DNA from: Clostridia bacterium
GTDB lineage: Bacteria; Bacillota; Clostridia; Christensenellales; Borkfalkiaceae
Assembly (NCBI GenBank): GCA_017456055.1
Contig: JAFTKC010000006.1
Coordinates: forward strand, 175,618 to 239,617
Direction of reading: 5' to 3'
DNA: 64,000 bases
The notes under the pieces are model-generated. The model was not told where the DNA came from. It saw only the letters and a program-made list of their open reading frames with translations, and made no database searches. Position numbers and translations under genes: made by a program. Every line of letters starts with the position of its first letter. The stretch's first letter is position 1. Shown one piece after another: positions 50,918 to 59,636 of this stretch.

Positions 50918-52114
50918 ATGAACTTGTCAAAAAGAGTTAGTGAAATTTCACCGTCGTTGACTTTAGAAATTTCAGCAAAAGCAAAAAAGATGAAAGCAGA
51001 GGGCATATCGGTAGTAGGCTTTACTGCTGGAGAGCCTGATTTTAACACGCCCGATTATATTATAGAATCGGCAAAAAAAGCCTTAGATATCGGCTTTACA
51101 AAATATACGCCTGCATCAGGTATGCAAGAGTTAAAAGAAGCGATTGCAAATAAATTAAAAAGAGAAAACGGCTTAGATTACGCGCCCAATCAAATAGTAA
51201 TATCTTCTGGAGCAAAGAGTTCACTATTTCACTCGATTGCATCAATCGTAGAAGAAGGTGAAGAAGTTGTAATTCCGTCACCATATTGGCTCACTTATCC
51301 AGAACTTGTTAAACTAGCAGGTGGAATTTGCGTATACGTTCAAACGGACGATAAAACGGGCTATAAAATTACCCCCGAACAACTAGAAAAAGCCATCACC
51401 GATAAAACTAAATGTATTATATTAAACTCACCAAACAACCCAACTGGCGCAGTTTATTCTAGAGAAGAACTAGTTGCATTATTAAAAGTTATCGAGAGCA
51501 AAAATATCTGGGTAATTTCGGATGAAATTTACGAAAAACTCGTATACGACGGCGAGGAATTTGTTTCGATAGCGTCTTTGAGCGAATATGCAAAAGAGCA
51601 TACTATAGTAGTTAACGGATTAAGTAAGGCTTATTCAATGACCGGCTGGCGTATTGGCTATATAGCAGCGCCTACTGAAATTGCAAAAGCAGTTAGTTCA
51701 ATGCAAAGCCATACGACGAGCAATGCTTGTTCGATTGCTCAGTATGCGTCTGTTGAGGCTCTTAACTCTAAAAAGGGCGAAGAGTTTATTGCTAGTATGC
51801 TAAAAGCCCTAGACGAGAGAAGAAAATACCTTTATGAAAACGCAAGCAAGATTGCAGGATTTAAATGTGCAGAACCAAAAGGCGCGTTCTATCTTTTCGT
51901 AGACGTTTCCGCTCACTTTGGAAAGAGTTTTGAAGGCGAAGTAATCACGGGTTCTCTTAAGTTTGCCGACCTAGCGTTAAGAAAGGGCGTAGCGCTTATT
52001 CCAGGCGTTGCCTTTGGCGACGATAATTCGATAAGATTATCTTACACGGTATCGATGGACGATATAAAGGAAGGATTAAAGAGATTAAGCGAGTTTGTAA
52101 GCGAACTAAAATAA
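50918..52114 (+). CDS. Class I pyridoxal-phosphate aminotransferase (aspartate-type)
   Basis: Fold-type I PLP enzyme of 398 residues. It has TAGEPDFNTP at the N-terminus, the PLP-contact SSGAKSS and NSPNNPTGAVYS. DEIYEKLVYDG is followed by the PLP lysine in NGLSKAYSMTGWRIGYI. The C-terminal Arg in SIRLSYTVSMDDI binds the substrate carboxylate. The sequence resembles aspartate/tyrosine/aromatic aminotransferases (AspB type). The start at 50918 follows TTGGAGACG; the in-frame TTG at 50906 overlaps this site. The specific substrate is not settled. Confidence 0.92.
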   Translation: MNLSKRVSEISPSLTLEISAKAKKMKAEGISVVGFTAGEPDFNTPDYIIESAKKALDIGFTKYTPASGMQELKEAIANKLKRENGLDYAPNQIVISSGAKSSLFHSIASIVEEGEEVVIPSPYWLTYPELVKLAGGICVYVQTDDKTGYKITPEQLEKAITDKTKCIILNSPNNPTGAVYSREELVALLKVIESKNIWVISDEIYEKLVYDGEEFVSIASLSEYAKEHTIVVNGLSKAYSMTGWRIGYIAAPTEIAKAVSSMQSHTTSNACSIAQYASVEALNSKKGEEFIASMLKALDERRKYLYENASKIAGFKCAEPKGAFYLFVDVSAHFGKSFEGEVITGSLKFADLALRKGVALIPGVAFGDDNSIRLSYTVSMDDIKEGLKRLSEFVSELK

Positions 52115-52154
52115 AAAAATATAATAAAACCTAAAGGAAATTTTAAAAACCCTA

Positions 52155-52183
52155 TTGTAATTTTTTAAAAATTGTTATACAAT
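52155..52183 (+). promoter_or_regulatory. Promoter of the small P-loop gene
   Basis: TTGTAA (52155-52160), 17 nt, TACAAT (52178-52183). A short CGGA...TCCG hairpin lies in the leader before the GAGGAGG ribosome site. Confidence 0.65.
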
Positions 52184-52217
52184 ATAGGTACGGAGAGAAT
52201 TCCGAGGAGGAAAATAA

Positions 52218-52625
52218 ATGAAAATCATATACGGACCAAAAGGAACAGGTAAAACAAAGGCAATAATCGACAGTGCAAACGCAGTGGTAGAAGAGGCAAA
52301 AGGCCACGTAATTTTTATCACGGATACAAAGAGATATTCGCCTGATATAAAGATTCAAATTAGATTTTTAGACGTATCCGGTTTTGAAATTCAAGGGGAA
52401 GACGGATTTAGAGGCTTCCTTAAAGGAATAGTAGCGGCAAACGGAGATAACGAATACATATACGTAGACGGAATCGCAAGAATCACCGGCAAACCACTTA
52501 GCGAATTAAATAGTATTTTCGGCGCTATGGAAAATTTAGAAGCAGATTACGGAGTAAAATTCGTTGTCACTTGTTCGGCAAGCAAAGAAGATTTACCAGA
52601 CTTTGTAGTTAAGCACGTAAAATAA
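52218..52625 (+). CDS. Small P-loop NTPase-like protein of unknown function
   Basis: The 135-residue protein opens with Walker A GPKGTGKTKAIIDSA. A Walker-B-like segment YIYVDGIARITG (aspartate after hydrophobics) and a final VVTCSASKEDLPDFV follow; the core resembles the ATPase part of larger P-loop proteins. No other domain is present. I do not recognise a named family. It has its own promoter, a strong GAGGAGG ribosome site, and lies before thrC behind a terminator, so it is a separate gene. Confidence 0.7.
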   Translation: MKIIYGPKGTGKTKAIIDSANAVVEEAKGHVIFITDTKRYSPDIKIQIRFLDVSGFEIQGEDGFRGFLKGIVAANGDNEYIYVDGIARITGKPLSELNSIFGAMENLEADYGVKFVVTCSASKEDLPDFVVKHVK

Positions 52626-52655
52626 TTGATTTTTATACGTAAAATGGTGTAAAAT
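52626..52655 (+). promoter_or_regulatory. Possible promoter of thrC
   Basis: TTGATT (52626-52631), 18 nt, TAAAAT (52650-52655). Transcription would start at about 52662, inside the hairpin described next. Confidence 0.5.
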
Positions 52656-52692
52656 AATATTCGGAAAGTAATTTCCGAATATTTTATTTTTT
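52656..52692 (+). terminator. Hairpin before thrC, terminator of the P-loop gene
   Basis: A 12-bp stem AATATTCGGAAA (52656-52667) with TTTCCGAATATT (52672-52683), then a T-rich tract. It ends just before the thrC ribosome site (GGAG, 52693-52696), so it terminates the upstream transcript and could also affect thrC. Confidence 0.8.
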
Positions 52693-52702
52693 GGAGATAA
52701 AT

Positions 52703-54181
52703 ATGAAGTTCATAAGTACGAGAGGAAAAGATATCGCTAAAAATTCGGCAGAGGCGATAACCAAAGGCTTGGCGAGTGACGGTGGGTTGTTCGTTCCCGA
52801 AACTTTTCCTTGCGTTTACGACAAAATAGAAAAACTTTTAGATATGGACTACGCTGAGAGAGCAAGCGTAGTTATCGGCAGTTTTTTAGAAGAGTACGAT
52901 AGCGAGAGATTGTTATCTGCTTGTCAAAAGGCGTATTCTCGTTTTGAAGAAAACGATCCTGCTCCCGTAGTTAGAATAGACGAAGATTTATACGTTCTAG
53001 AATTATTCCACGGCCCAACGCTAGCGTTTAAGGACGTTGCGTTAACGCTACTTCCATTTTTACTTAGAGAGGGCGCAAGCATTTGTGGAATAGAAGAACA
53101 AATTTTAATATTAGTTGCAACTAGTGGAGATACGGGCAAGGCGGCACTTTCAGGTTTTCAAGACGCTGAGGGAATAAAAATAATGGTTTTCTTCCCAAGC
53201 GAAGGAGTTAGCGATATGCAAAAACTCCAAATGTGCACGCAAGAAGGAGAAAACGTAAACGTAGTTGCAGTGAAAGGTAATTTCGACGATTGCCAAACGG
53301 CAGTTAAAAAGATTTTCTCGGATAAAGAATACGAAAAAATATTGAAGGATAAAAATATAGTATTTTCCAGTGCAAACTCAATTAACTTTGGTAGATTAGT
53401 TCCACAAATAACATACTATTTCTCGGCATATTGCGATATGGTTAACGCAGGGGAAATAGAACTTGGCGATAAAATAAACTTTGCCGTTCCTACTGGCAAT
53501 TTTGGAAATATATTGGCGGGCTACTACGCAAAGCAAATGGGGCTACCAATCAATAAACTAGTATGCGCTTCTAACTCAAACAACGTATTAACCGAATTTT
53601 TTGCAAACGGAACGTACGACGCGAAAAGAGAGTTTTATAAAACCACTTCTCCATCAATGGATATTTTAGTTTCAAGCAATTTAGAGCGTTTAATTTTTGA
53701 ACTAAACGGAAGAGACGCTTTAATCACGGCAAAACAAATGCAAGAACTAAAAGAAAAGGGCGTATATCAAATAAAAGAAGAGCAACTAGAAGTTCTAGAT
53801 AGAGAGTTTTTCGCCGATTTTGCCGACGAAGAAGAAGTTATGCAAACGATAGCAGATTTCTTTGAAGAGTACGGCTACGTTTTAGATACTCACACGGCAG
53901 TTGGAATTAACGTGGAAGAAAAGTTTAAAGGCTTCTATGAAGATGCAGGCAAAACCATCGTTTTGTCAACTGCAAGCCCGTATAAATTCCCACAAAGCGT
54001 ACTAAAGGCGTTGACTGGAAAAGGGGTTGGAGACGCGTTTGAAGCAAGTAAAAAATTAGAAAACTTAACGGGTATGCCAATGCCGGAAGGTCTTAAGACT
54101 TTGCAAAATAAGAAAAGAAGATTCGATAAGGAAATTGATAGAAACAAAACCAAAGAGGCAGTTGATGAATTTATAGGATAG
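52703..54181 (+). CDS. thrC: Threonine synthase
   Basis: PLP enzyme that makes threonine from O-phosphohomoserine, 492 residues. It has STRGKDIAKNSAEAITKGLASDGGLFVPE at the start. The PLP Lys is in LAFKDVALTLLP, the catalytic region is VATSGDTGKAAL, and PTGNFGNILAGYYAKQMGLPI follows. The start at 52703 is set by a GGAG site six bases upstream; the in-frame TTG at 52691 overlaps it. No other threonine genes are nearby. Confidence 0.95.
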   Translation: MKFISTRGKDIAKNSAEAITKGLASDGGLFVPETFPCVYDKIEKLLDMDYAERASVVIGSFLEEYDSERLLSACQKAYSRFEENDPAPVVRIDEDLYVLELFHGPTLAFKDVALTLLPFLLREGASICGIEEQILILVATSGDTGKAALSGFQDAEGIKIMVFFPSEGVSDMQKLQMCTQEGENVNVVAVKGNFDDCQTAVKKIFSDKEYEKILKDKNIVFSSANSINFGRLVPQITYYFSAYCDMVNAGEIELGDKINFAVPTGNFGNILAGYYAKQMGLPINKLVCASNSNNVLTEFFANGTYDAKREFYKTTSPSMDILVSSNLERLIFELNGRDALITAKQMQELKEKGVYQIKEEQLEVLDREFFADFADEEEVMQTIADFFEEYGYVLDTHTAVGINVEEKFKGFYEDAGKTIVLSTASPYKFPQSVLKALTGKGVGDAFEASKKLENLTGMPMPEGLKTLQNKKRRFDKEIDRNKTKEAVDEFIG

Positions 54182-54219
54182 AATCCTATTCAATATTTAT
54201 TCAATAAAGGTGAAGTATA

Positions 54220-55223
54220 ATGGAAGAAAAGAAAGTATTATTTTCGGCAATACAACCGAGTGGAATTTTAACGATAGGAAACTATTTAGGAGCGTTAAAA
54301 AACTTTAAAAAATTACAAAGCGATTATTTGAGCATCTTCTCGCTTGCAGACTTGCATACTTTAACCGTAAAGCAAGAGCCTGCAGTGTTAAGAAAGAATA
54401 TTTACGAATTAACGGCGCTATATCTCGCTTGTGGAATTAATCCCGAAGAGAGCATATTATTTGCGCAATCTCACGTATCGGCGCACGCCGAACTTGCGTG
54501 GATATTAAACACAATGTGCTATCCGGGCGAACTATCTAGAATGACTCAGTTTAAGGATAAAAGCAAAAAACACGAAGATAATATAAATATGGGGCTAATG
54601 GACTATCCCGTACTAATGAGTGCCGACATTTTGCTTTATCAAACGGAATTAGTTCCCGTTGGGGCAGACCAAAACAACACTTAGAACTTGCAAGAGATTT
54701 GGCAATAAGATTTAACAATAGATATTCTGAAACTTTCAAAGTTCCAGACCCTTATATCAGTAAGACGGCTGCAAGGGTAATGAGTTTAGCCGATCCCGAA
54801 AGAAAGATGAGCAAGTCAGACGCTAATGAAAACGCCTTTATATCTATGGACGACACGCCTGAAATTATCTTAAAGAAATTTAAAAGAGCAGTGACCGATA
54901 GTGACAATAGAGTAGTATTTAGCGAAGAGAAAAAGGGAATAAGTAATTTACTCACCATTTACACGGCTTTCACGGGCAAGACTATTGAAGAAGCGGAAAA
55001 GGAATTTGACGGCAAGGGCTACGGCGACTTCAAGACTGCCGTTGCAGAATCGGTTATAGAAGCCATAGAGCCAATAAGACAAGAAAAGAATAGACTTTTA
55101 TTAAACAAAGATTATCTTGACGACGTTTTGAAAAACGGCGCTGAAAGAGCCGAAAGAATAGCGTATAAAACGCTTTCAAAGGTATATAGAAAAGTGGGAT
55201 TAGTTCCTAGAAAAAGGGGATAA
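54220..55223 (+). pseudogene. trpS: Tryptophanyl-tRNA synthetase with apparent one-base frameshift
   Basis: TrpRS charges tRNA-Trp. The first frame (54220-54684) has [19 protein letters not shown] (class I HIGH-like) and ends [11 protein letters not shown] then TAG. Adding one base to the A run at 54671-54674 converts DQNNT-stop into D-Q-K-Q-H-L-E-L, the expected sequence. The frame then runs on without break to FNNRYSETF, KMSKSD and the stop at 55223, giving about 334 residues, the normal length. No canonical slippery heptamer is seen (the site is CCAAAAC), so programmed frameshifting is unlikely. An assembly indel in a homopolymer is most likely. Confidence 0.93.
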
Positions 55224-55228
55224 AATAA

Positions 55229-56092
55229 ATGTTTGGCTACGTTAAAACGGATACACCAAATATGTACGTAAAAGATACCGTGTTATATAAGGCAATGTAT
55301 TGTGGCTTATGTAAGGGTATTGGGGCGACCTGTGGGCAAAAAGCGAGATTTGTATTAAATTACGATTTAGCATTTTTGTCGGCGCTTTTGCACAACGTTA
55401 TGGGTGTAGACGTCAGCGTAGAAAAAAAGCATTGCGTAATTCATCCAATAGTTAAAAGATCAATCGCTAATGTAGACGAACTAACTAAAAGAATTGCAAG
55501 ATTAAACGTTTTGCTCGCCTATTATAAATTAGAAGATGCAGTCACAGATAAAGAGGGTGGGAGATTAAAGAGAAGTTTTTTTAAGAGAGCGTATAAAAAG
55601 GCTAAAAAAGAAGAGCCGAAAATGGATGAAATAATCAAAAAAAGATACGCTGAACTTAGAGAATACGAAATAAAAAATATCGATAGCATAGATATTTCGG
55701 CAGACCCATTTGGCAATATGATGAAAGATTTAATTTGTCACTTGGCAGGGGATTTTTACACCGAAGAATTGGGCGATATAGCCTATAATCTAGGAAAGTG
55801 GATATATTTAATCGACGCGATCGACGATTATGATAAAGACCTTAAAAAGAAGAGTTTTAACGTGTTCGTAAACGCCTATAAACTAGAATCAAAGGAAAAA
55901 TTGCTAAAAGAAAAAGGACAAGAACTAATAAATGCAATAAGCCCTTCTTTAATGAGTATAGGCGAAAAAGCGAGAGAGTTAAAATACAAGTTTAATCACG
56001 ATTTATGCGACAACGTGTTAAATAGAGGATTAATTTTAGAAACGAAAAGAGTTTTGGAGAACAAAAAATGCAAGAATTATACAAAATCCTAG
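55229..56092 (+). CDS. DUF5685-type protein
   Basis: The 287-residue protein begins MFGYVKTDTPNMYVKD and has YKAMYCGLCKGIG with a CxxC pair, HCVIHP, and GDIAYNLGKWIYLIDAIDDYDKD. This pattern matches the DUF5685 family, whose function is unknown. It looks helical and soluble, with acidic DD motifs resembling isoprenoid-binding DDxxD but not shown to act so. Its end overlaps the next gene by 25 bases, so the two are coupled. Confidence 0.75.
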   Translation: MFGYVKTDTPNMYVKDTVLYKAMYCGLCKGIGATCGQKARFVLNYDLAFLSALLHNVMGVDVSVEKKHCVIHPIVKRSIANVDELTKRIARLNVLLAYYKLEDAVTDKEGGRLKRSFFKRAYKKAKKEEPKMDEIIKKRYAELREYEIKNIDSIDISADPFGNMMKDLICHLAGDFYTEELGDIAYNLGKWIYLIDAIDDYDKDLKKKSFNVFVNAYKLESKEKLLKEKGQELINAISPSLMSIGEKARELKYKFNHDLCDNVLNRGLILETKRVLENKKCKNYTKS

Positions 56093-56661
56093 GTGTGAGT
56101 GAAGAAGCGAGCCTAGAAGAAATAGAATTAAGTTATAAAACGCTTAAAGAAAAATATTCAAAGGAAAGATTCTTAGAGGGAGAAAAGGGTAATCAAGCGG
56201 CAAAAAATCTCACTCTATTAGAAAACGCTTACCAAGAGATAATAGCATTAAAAAGAGCAGATGAAGATAAAGATTATAAAGAGATAGAAAAACTTATAAG
56301 AAACGGAGATTTAGCGGGCGCGCAAGCAAAGTTGGACGACGTGACTACTCGTGATGGAAATTGGCACTACTTACAATCGGTAGTTTTTTATAAAAAGAAT
56401 TGGATAAACGAGAGTAAAAAACAACTTGAAATTGCAATGAGTAAAGAGCCCAAAAACAAAAAGTTTTCGGACGCATACACTAAACTCAACGAAAAGATAG
56501 CGTACAATCAAACGCAATTTAATTCGGGAAGTGCAACTCCACCTAGACAAGAGGCAGAGCCACAACAACAAATGGGTGGTACGGCAATGGACGGGTGCTG
56601 TTCTTGGTGTGCAACAATGTGTTGTATGAATATGTGCTTAAATATGTGTTGTCAATGCTAA
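56068..56661 (+). CDS. J-domain-like protein with Cys-rich tail, HPD missing
   Basis: The N-terminal 60 residues (YKILGVSEEASLEEIELSYKTLKEKY) are J-domain-like. The invariant HPD between helices II and III is absent: the position reads YSKERF. Helix III follows (LTLLENAYQEI). Residues about 75-150 are helical TPR-like (GDLAGAQAKLDD, KKQLEIAMSKEP). The C-terminus is nearly pure Cys pairs: GCCSWCATMCCMNMC, then CCQC. Without HPD it should not stimulate Hsp70. Overlaps the DUF5685 gene by 25 bases. Confidence 0.75.
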   Translation: MQELYKILGVSEEASLEEIELSYKTLKEKYSKERFLEGEKGNQAAKNLTLLENAYQEIIALKRADEDKDYKEIEKLIRNGDLAGAQAKLDDVTTRDGNWHYLQSVVFYKKNWINESKKQLEIAMSKEPKNKKFSDAYTKLNEKIAYNQTQFNSGSATPPRQEAEPQQQMGGTAMDGCCSWCATMCCMNMCLNMCCQC

Positions 56662-56664
56662 AAA

Positions 56665-57198
56665 ATGAAAAGTAAAATATTAGCGTTATCGGCAATAAGC
56701 GCAGGTTTAGTTGCGTTAGTATTAACGATAGGTACTTATTTTAACGTGGCGGATATATTCTGCTTAGCACTAGCGTCTTGCTTTGTCACGTTGCCACTAA
56801 GTTATAAATCCTATTTAGGAAGTATTTTAAGTTATCTCGTAGGTGGAGTATTAGCCTTTTTATTTACAGGTTTTAATATATTTATAGCCACCGTGCCTGC
56901 ATACTTTGTTTTTTTTGGAATTTATCCAATAATAAAGCAACTACTTAGGCAAAAGCAAGTTAATAAAATTATAAGTTATATAATAGGACTTATATGGGGA
57001 ATTGCGTGCGCCTACGGAATGTATTTTTACTACGTAAACTTCATGGGTATAACCTTTAGCGATTTGCCACTATTCGTGCACGAGAATATATTGTATTTAG
57101 TGGGTGCAATAGGTGGATTGTTTTTCGTGGTATACGAAAGATTTATTACGGTTTCTAAGCGTTTTATCGATATAACCGTAGCGAAAATTATTAAGTAA
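56665..57198 (+). CDS. Hypothetical multi-pass membrane protein
   Basis: The 177-residue protein has about five membrane segments (ISAGLVALVLTIGTYF, VGGVLAFLFTGFNIFIATVPAYF, IISYIIGLIWGIACAYGMYFY). A charged segment KQLLRQKQVNKI lies between. It starts three bases after the J-domain-like gene and ends 13 bases before the methyltransferase, so it belongs to the DUF5685 run. No family is recognised. Confidence 0.65.
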   Translation: MKSKILALSAISAGLVALVLTIGTYFNVADIFCLALASCFVTLPLSYKSYLGSILSYLVGGVLAFLFTGFNIFIATVPAYFVFFGIYPIIKQLLRQKQVNKIISYIIGLIWGIACAYGMYFYYVNFMGITFSDLPLFVHENILYLVGAIGGLFFVVYERFITVSKRFIDITVAKIIK

Positions 57199-57211
57199 TT
57201 TAGGAAAGAAT

Positions 57212-58618
57212 ATGGTAAAAAACCAAGAGAAAATAGGCGTAGTAATAGCGCTTGGAATGAACGGGGAGGGAATTTTAAAGGACGAAGATTATACAATCTT
57301 TGTCCCTTTTGCTTTGCCGACCGAAAAGATAAAATATAAAGTGCTAAAAGTGAGTAAAAATTGCGTTTACGGAAAACTTTTAGAAGTGTTAACACCTGCG
57401 GAAGAGAGAGTTAGAACAAAGTGCAAGGTGTTTACAAAATGTGGTGGTTGTCAACTTCAACACTTAAGATATTCAGCGCAACTCTCAGCAAAAGAAAATA
57501 ATATAAAAACTTGCTTTTCTAAGATTGCAAACCTTAAAGTAGAAGTGATGCCTGCGGTAAAGGGTGAGTGTGAATATCGTTATAGAAATAAACTTCAACT
57601 ACCAGTAAGGCAAACGGAAAATGGCGCAATATTAGGTTTTTACGCCGAAAATTCACATAGAGTAATTGAAATAGAAGATTGTGAAATAAACGGCTACTAC
57701 GTTCAATCGATAATAAAAGCGTTTAAGAGATACTTTACCGAGTATAACGTTAAGGGATATGAAGAGCAAACGCACTCTGGCGACGTAAGAGAGATTACGG
57801 TAAAGGAAGTTGGTGATAAACTCATAATCACGGTAGTCACTTTAAGCCGAATTTTGCCCCATAAAGAAGAATTACTTAAAATTCTAAGAGAAGAAATCAA
57901 GCAAGACTTTTCTCTCTATCAAAACGTAAATTCGGCAGTCACCAACGTTATATATGGAAAGGAATTTATATTGCATTACGGAAAAGGCGAATATCAAGCC
58001 GAAATGTTTTCCGTTAAGTATAAAATTGGCGTTCAAAGTTTTATGCAAGTAAACACTTCCGTTTGTCATAAACTATATTCTGCCGTAAGAGAAGGACTAA
58101 ACTTAAATGAAAAAACCATAGTTATAGACGCATATAGCGGGGCAGGACTTATGACGGCGCTACTCGCCCAAAGAGCCAAAAAGGCAATCGGGGTAGAGAT
58201 AATAAAAGAGGCTGTAGATATAGCGAATAAACTTGCAACCGATAACGGATTAAAAGATAAAATAATCAACTATTGTGGAAAATGCGAAGAATTATTGCCA
58301 AAGATAATTAAACGAGAAAAGCAAGAAAATAACGACGTCGCAGTAGTTTTAGATCCACCAAGAAAGGGCGTAGATATAAAGGTAATTAAGGCAATACTTG
58401 AAAGCGACATAGATAGAATTGCGTACGTGTCATGCTTGCCGTCAAGCCTAGCGAGAGATATAGGGCTATTAGTTGGCACGCTAGAAGAAAAGGACGGCGA
58501 GATTAAAAGAGTAGAAAACCCAACCTTAAGGTATAATATAGAACTAATAAAACCTTTCGATATGTTTGCCCAAACCAAACACGTCGAGACGTTGGTCATA
58601 TTAAATAAAAACAAATAA
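57212..58618 (+). CDS. rlmD: Class I SAM 23S rRNA (uracil-5-)-methyltransferase, RlmD/RumA-like
   Basis: The 468-residue protein has an N-terminal TRAM domain (GVVIALGMNGEGIL). The four-Cys iron-sulfur cluster site includes CGGCQLQHL. The SAM motif is DAYSGAGLMTALLA, and DPPRKGVD leads to the catalytic SCLPSSLARDI with the nucleophilic Cys. It forms m5U in 23S rRNA or tRNA; assignment to RlmD versus other TrmA-like enzymes is uncertain. Ends at a strong terminator. Confidence 0.9.
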   Translation: MVKNQEKIGVVIALGMNGEGILKDEDYTIFVPFALPTEKIKYKVLKVSKNCVYGKLLEVLTPAEERVRTKCKVFTKCGGCQLQHLRYSAQLSAKENNIKTCFSKIANLKVEVMPAVKGECEYRYRNKLQLPVRQTENGAILGFYAENSHRVIEIEDCEINGYYVQSIIKAFKRYFTEYNVKGYEEQTHSGDVREITVKEVGDKLIITVVTLSRILPHKEELLKILREEIKQDFSLYQNVNSAVTNVIYGKEFILHYGKGEYQAEMFSVKYKIGVQSFMQVNTSVCHKLYSAVREGLNLNEKTIVIDAYSGAGLMTALLAQRAKKAIGVEIIKEAVDIANKLATDNGLKDKIINYCGKCEELLPKIIKREKQENNDVAVVLDPPRKGVDIKVIKAILESDIDRIAYVSCLPSSLARDIGLLVGTLEEKDGEIKRVENPTLRYNIELIKPFDMFAQTKHVETLVILNKNK

Positions 58619-58655
58619 AAATTTCGAGCGAATTTTACGCTCGAAATTTTATTTT
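58618..58655 (+). terminator. Rho-independent terminator
   Basis: Stem ATTTCGAGCG (58621-58630) with CGCTCGAAAT (58638-58647), extended by A/T pairs, followed by T-rich sequence. Ends the rlmD transcript. Confidence 0.88.
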
Positions 58656-58681
58656 TAGACTCAAAAACATACTTGTTAAAT

Positions 58682-58805
58682 TGTTGATAAAGTGAATAAA
58701 AACAGAAAAATGTTAGTAGATATATATAAAAAGTTATCCACACGAAAAATGTGGAAAAAGGTCAAAGTGTTGATAACTTAGGCTTTTTTGAGGTAGTTAT
58801 CAACA
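58682..58805. other. Cluster of DnaA-box-like sites
   Basis: Within 124 bp are one perfect DnaA box TTATCCACA (58734-58742, plus strand), three TTATCAACA variants (minus strand at 58682-58690 and 58768-58776, plus strand at 58797-58805) and one TTTTCCACA (minus, 58750-58758). The spacer contains an AT-rich stretch (TATATATAAAAAG). The last two TTATCAACA sites form a perfect 11-bp inverted repeat (TGTTGATAACT). There is no dnaA or dnaN gene beside it in this window. It may be a regulatory or titration cluster, or part of an origin. Confidence 0.6.
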
Positions 58806-58817
58806 AAGGGGGCAGGT

Positions 58818-59522
58818 TTGAACAAAAAAAAGAGTTTTATAATAATTTCCGTTTTAATAATAACGGCATTAACGTTTATGCTTTGTTTTGGCTCGATAAA
58901 AAACGGAACGGCGCTAAGTAGCGAGTTTCCAAAAACTAAGGTTATATTAGATGCGGGGCATGGTGGAATCGACGGAGGAGTTTCGGGAGTAAATACGGGA
59001 GTAAAAGAGAGCGAACTCAATTTAATGATAGTTAAAAAATTAGAGAGATATCTAGTTGACGCAGGTTTTGAAGTTAGGCTAACTAGAAGTACGGATGCAG
59101 GCTTGTATGGGTTAGCGACGAGTAATAGAAAGAAAAAGGATATGGAAAAGCGTCGTCAAATTATAGAAAAATTTAAGCCTAATTTAGTAGTTAGTGTGCA
59201 TTTAAATAGGTATTCTCTATCTACTAGAAGGGGCGCGCAAGTATTTTATAATGGGGAAAGTGAAAACGGTAAGATTTTAGCCGAGCACGTTCAACAAGCG
59301 TTTAATGGGTTAGAAGAATCAACAAGGAGTTTTAGCGCGCTAAGTGGCGATTATTATATGCTTAAATGCACAAAATATCCGTCCATAATAGCAGAGTGTG
59401 GATATTTATCCAATCCCGAAGAAGAGAAACTACTTTTAACCGAAGAATATCAAGGAAAGATAGCGTATTGCATCTTTAAGGGAATAGTGGGATACGTAGC
59501 CCAAACTACCATAACTGAATAA
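58818..59522 (+). CDS. cwlD: CwlD-like N-acetylmuramoyl-L-alanine amidase
   Basis: Zinc amidase_3 that in spore formers removes stem peptides so that muramic delta-lactam can form in cortex peptidoglycan. The 234-residue protein starts at TTG 58818 behind AAGGGGG. An N-terminal membrane anchor (FIIISVLIITALTFML) precedes DAGHGGIDGG (zinc His), VSVHLNR with the second His, and ECGYLSNPEEE with the catalytic Glu. In Bacillus its start lies elsewhere; here it follows the DnaA-box cluster directly. Confidence 0.9.
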   Translation: MNKKKSFIIISVLIITALTFMLCFGSIKNGTALSSEFPKTKVILDAGHGGIDGGVSGVNTGVKESELNLMIVKKLERYLVDAGFEVRLTRSTDAGLYGLATSNRKKKDMEKRRQIIEKFKPNLVVSVHLNRYSLSTRRGAQVFYNGESENGKILAEHVQQAFNGLEESTRSFSALSGDYYMLKCTKYPSIIAECGYLSNPEEEKLLLTEEYQGKIAYCIFKGIVGYVAQTTITE

Positions 59523-59529
59523 AAAATAA

Positions 59530-59557
59530 GAGCCCGAACAAAATTCGGGTTTTTTTC
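59530..59557 (+). terminator. Rho-independent terminator
   Basis: Stem CCCGAA (59533-59538) with TTCGGG (59544-59549), extended by G-T and A-T pairs, then a run of eight T. Ends cwlD. Confidence 0.88.
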
Positions 59558-59579
59558 TTGCAAAAGTGGTTAAAAGATA

Positions 59580-59608
59580 TTGAAATTTAATAAAAAATAA
59601 TGTATAAT
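59580..59608 (+). promoter_or_regulatory. Promoter of the mrnC-rlmB-sigH-dnaX string
   Basis: TTGAAA (59580-59585), 17 nt, TATAAT (59603-59608). Confidence 0.75.
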
Positions 59609-59636
59609 AAACGTATAAAAAATGGGGGAGTAAGGC

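Noticed and set aside
54665-54690. Programmed frameshift in trpS
   Set aside because: CCAAAAC does not fit the usual slippery heptamer and no stimulatory hairpin was evident; a homopolymer indel is simpler.
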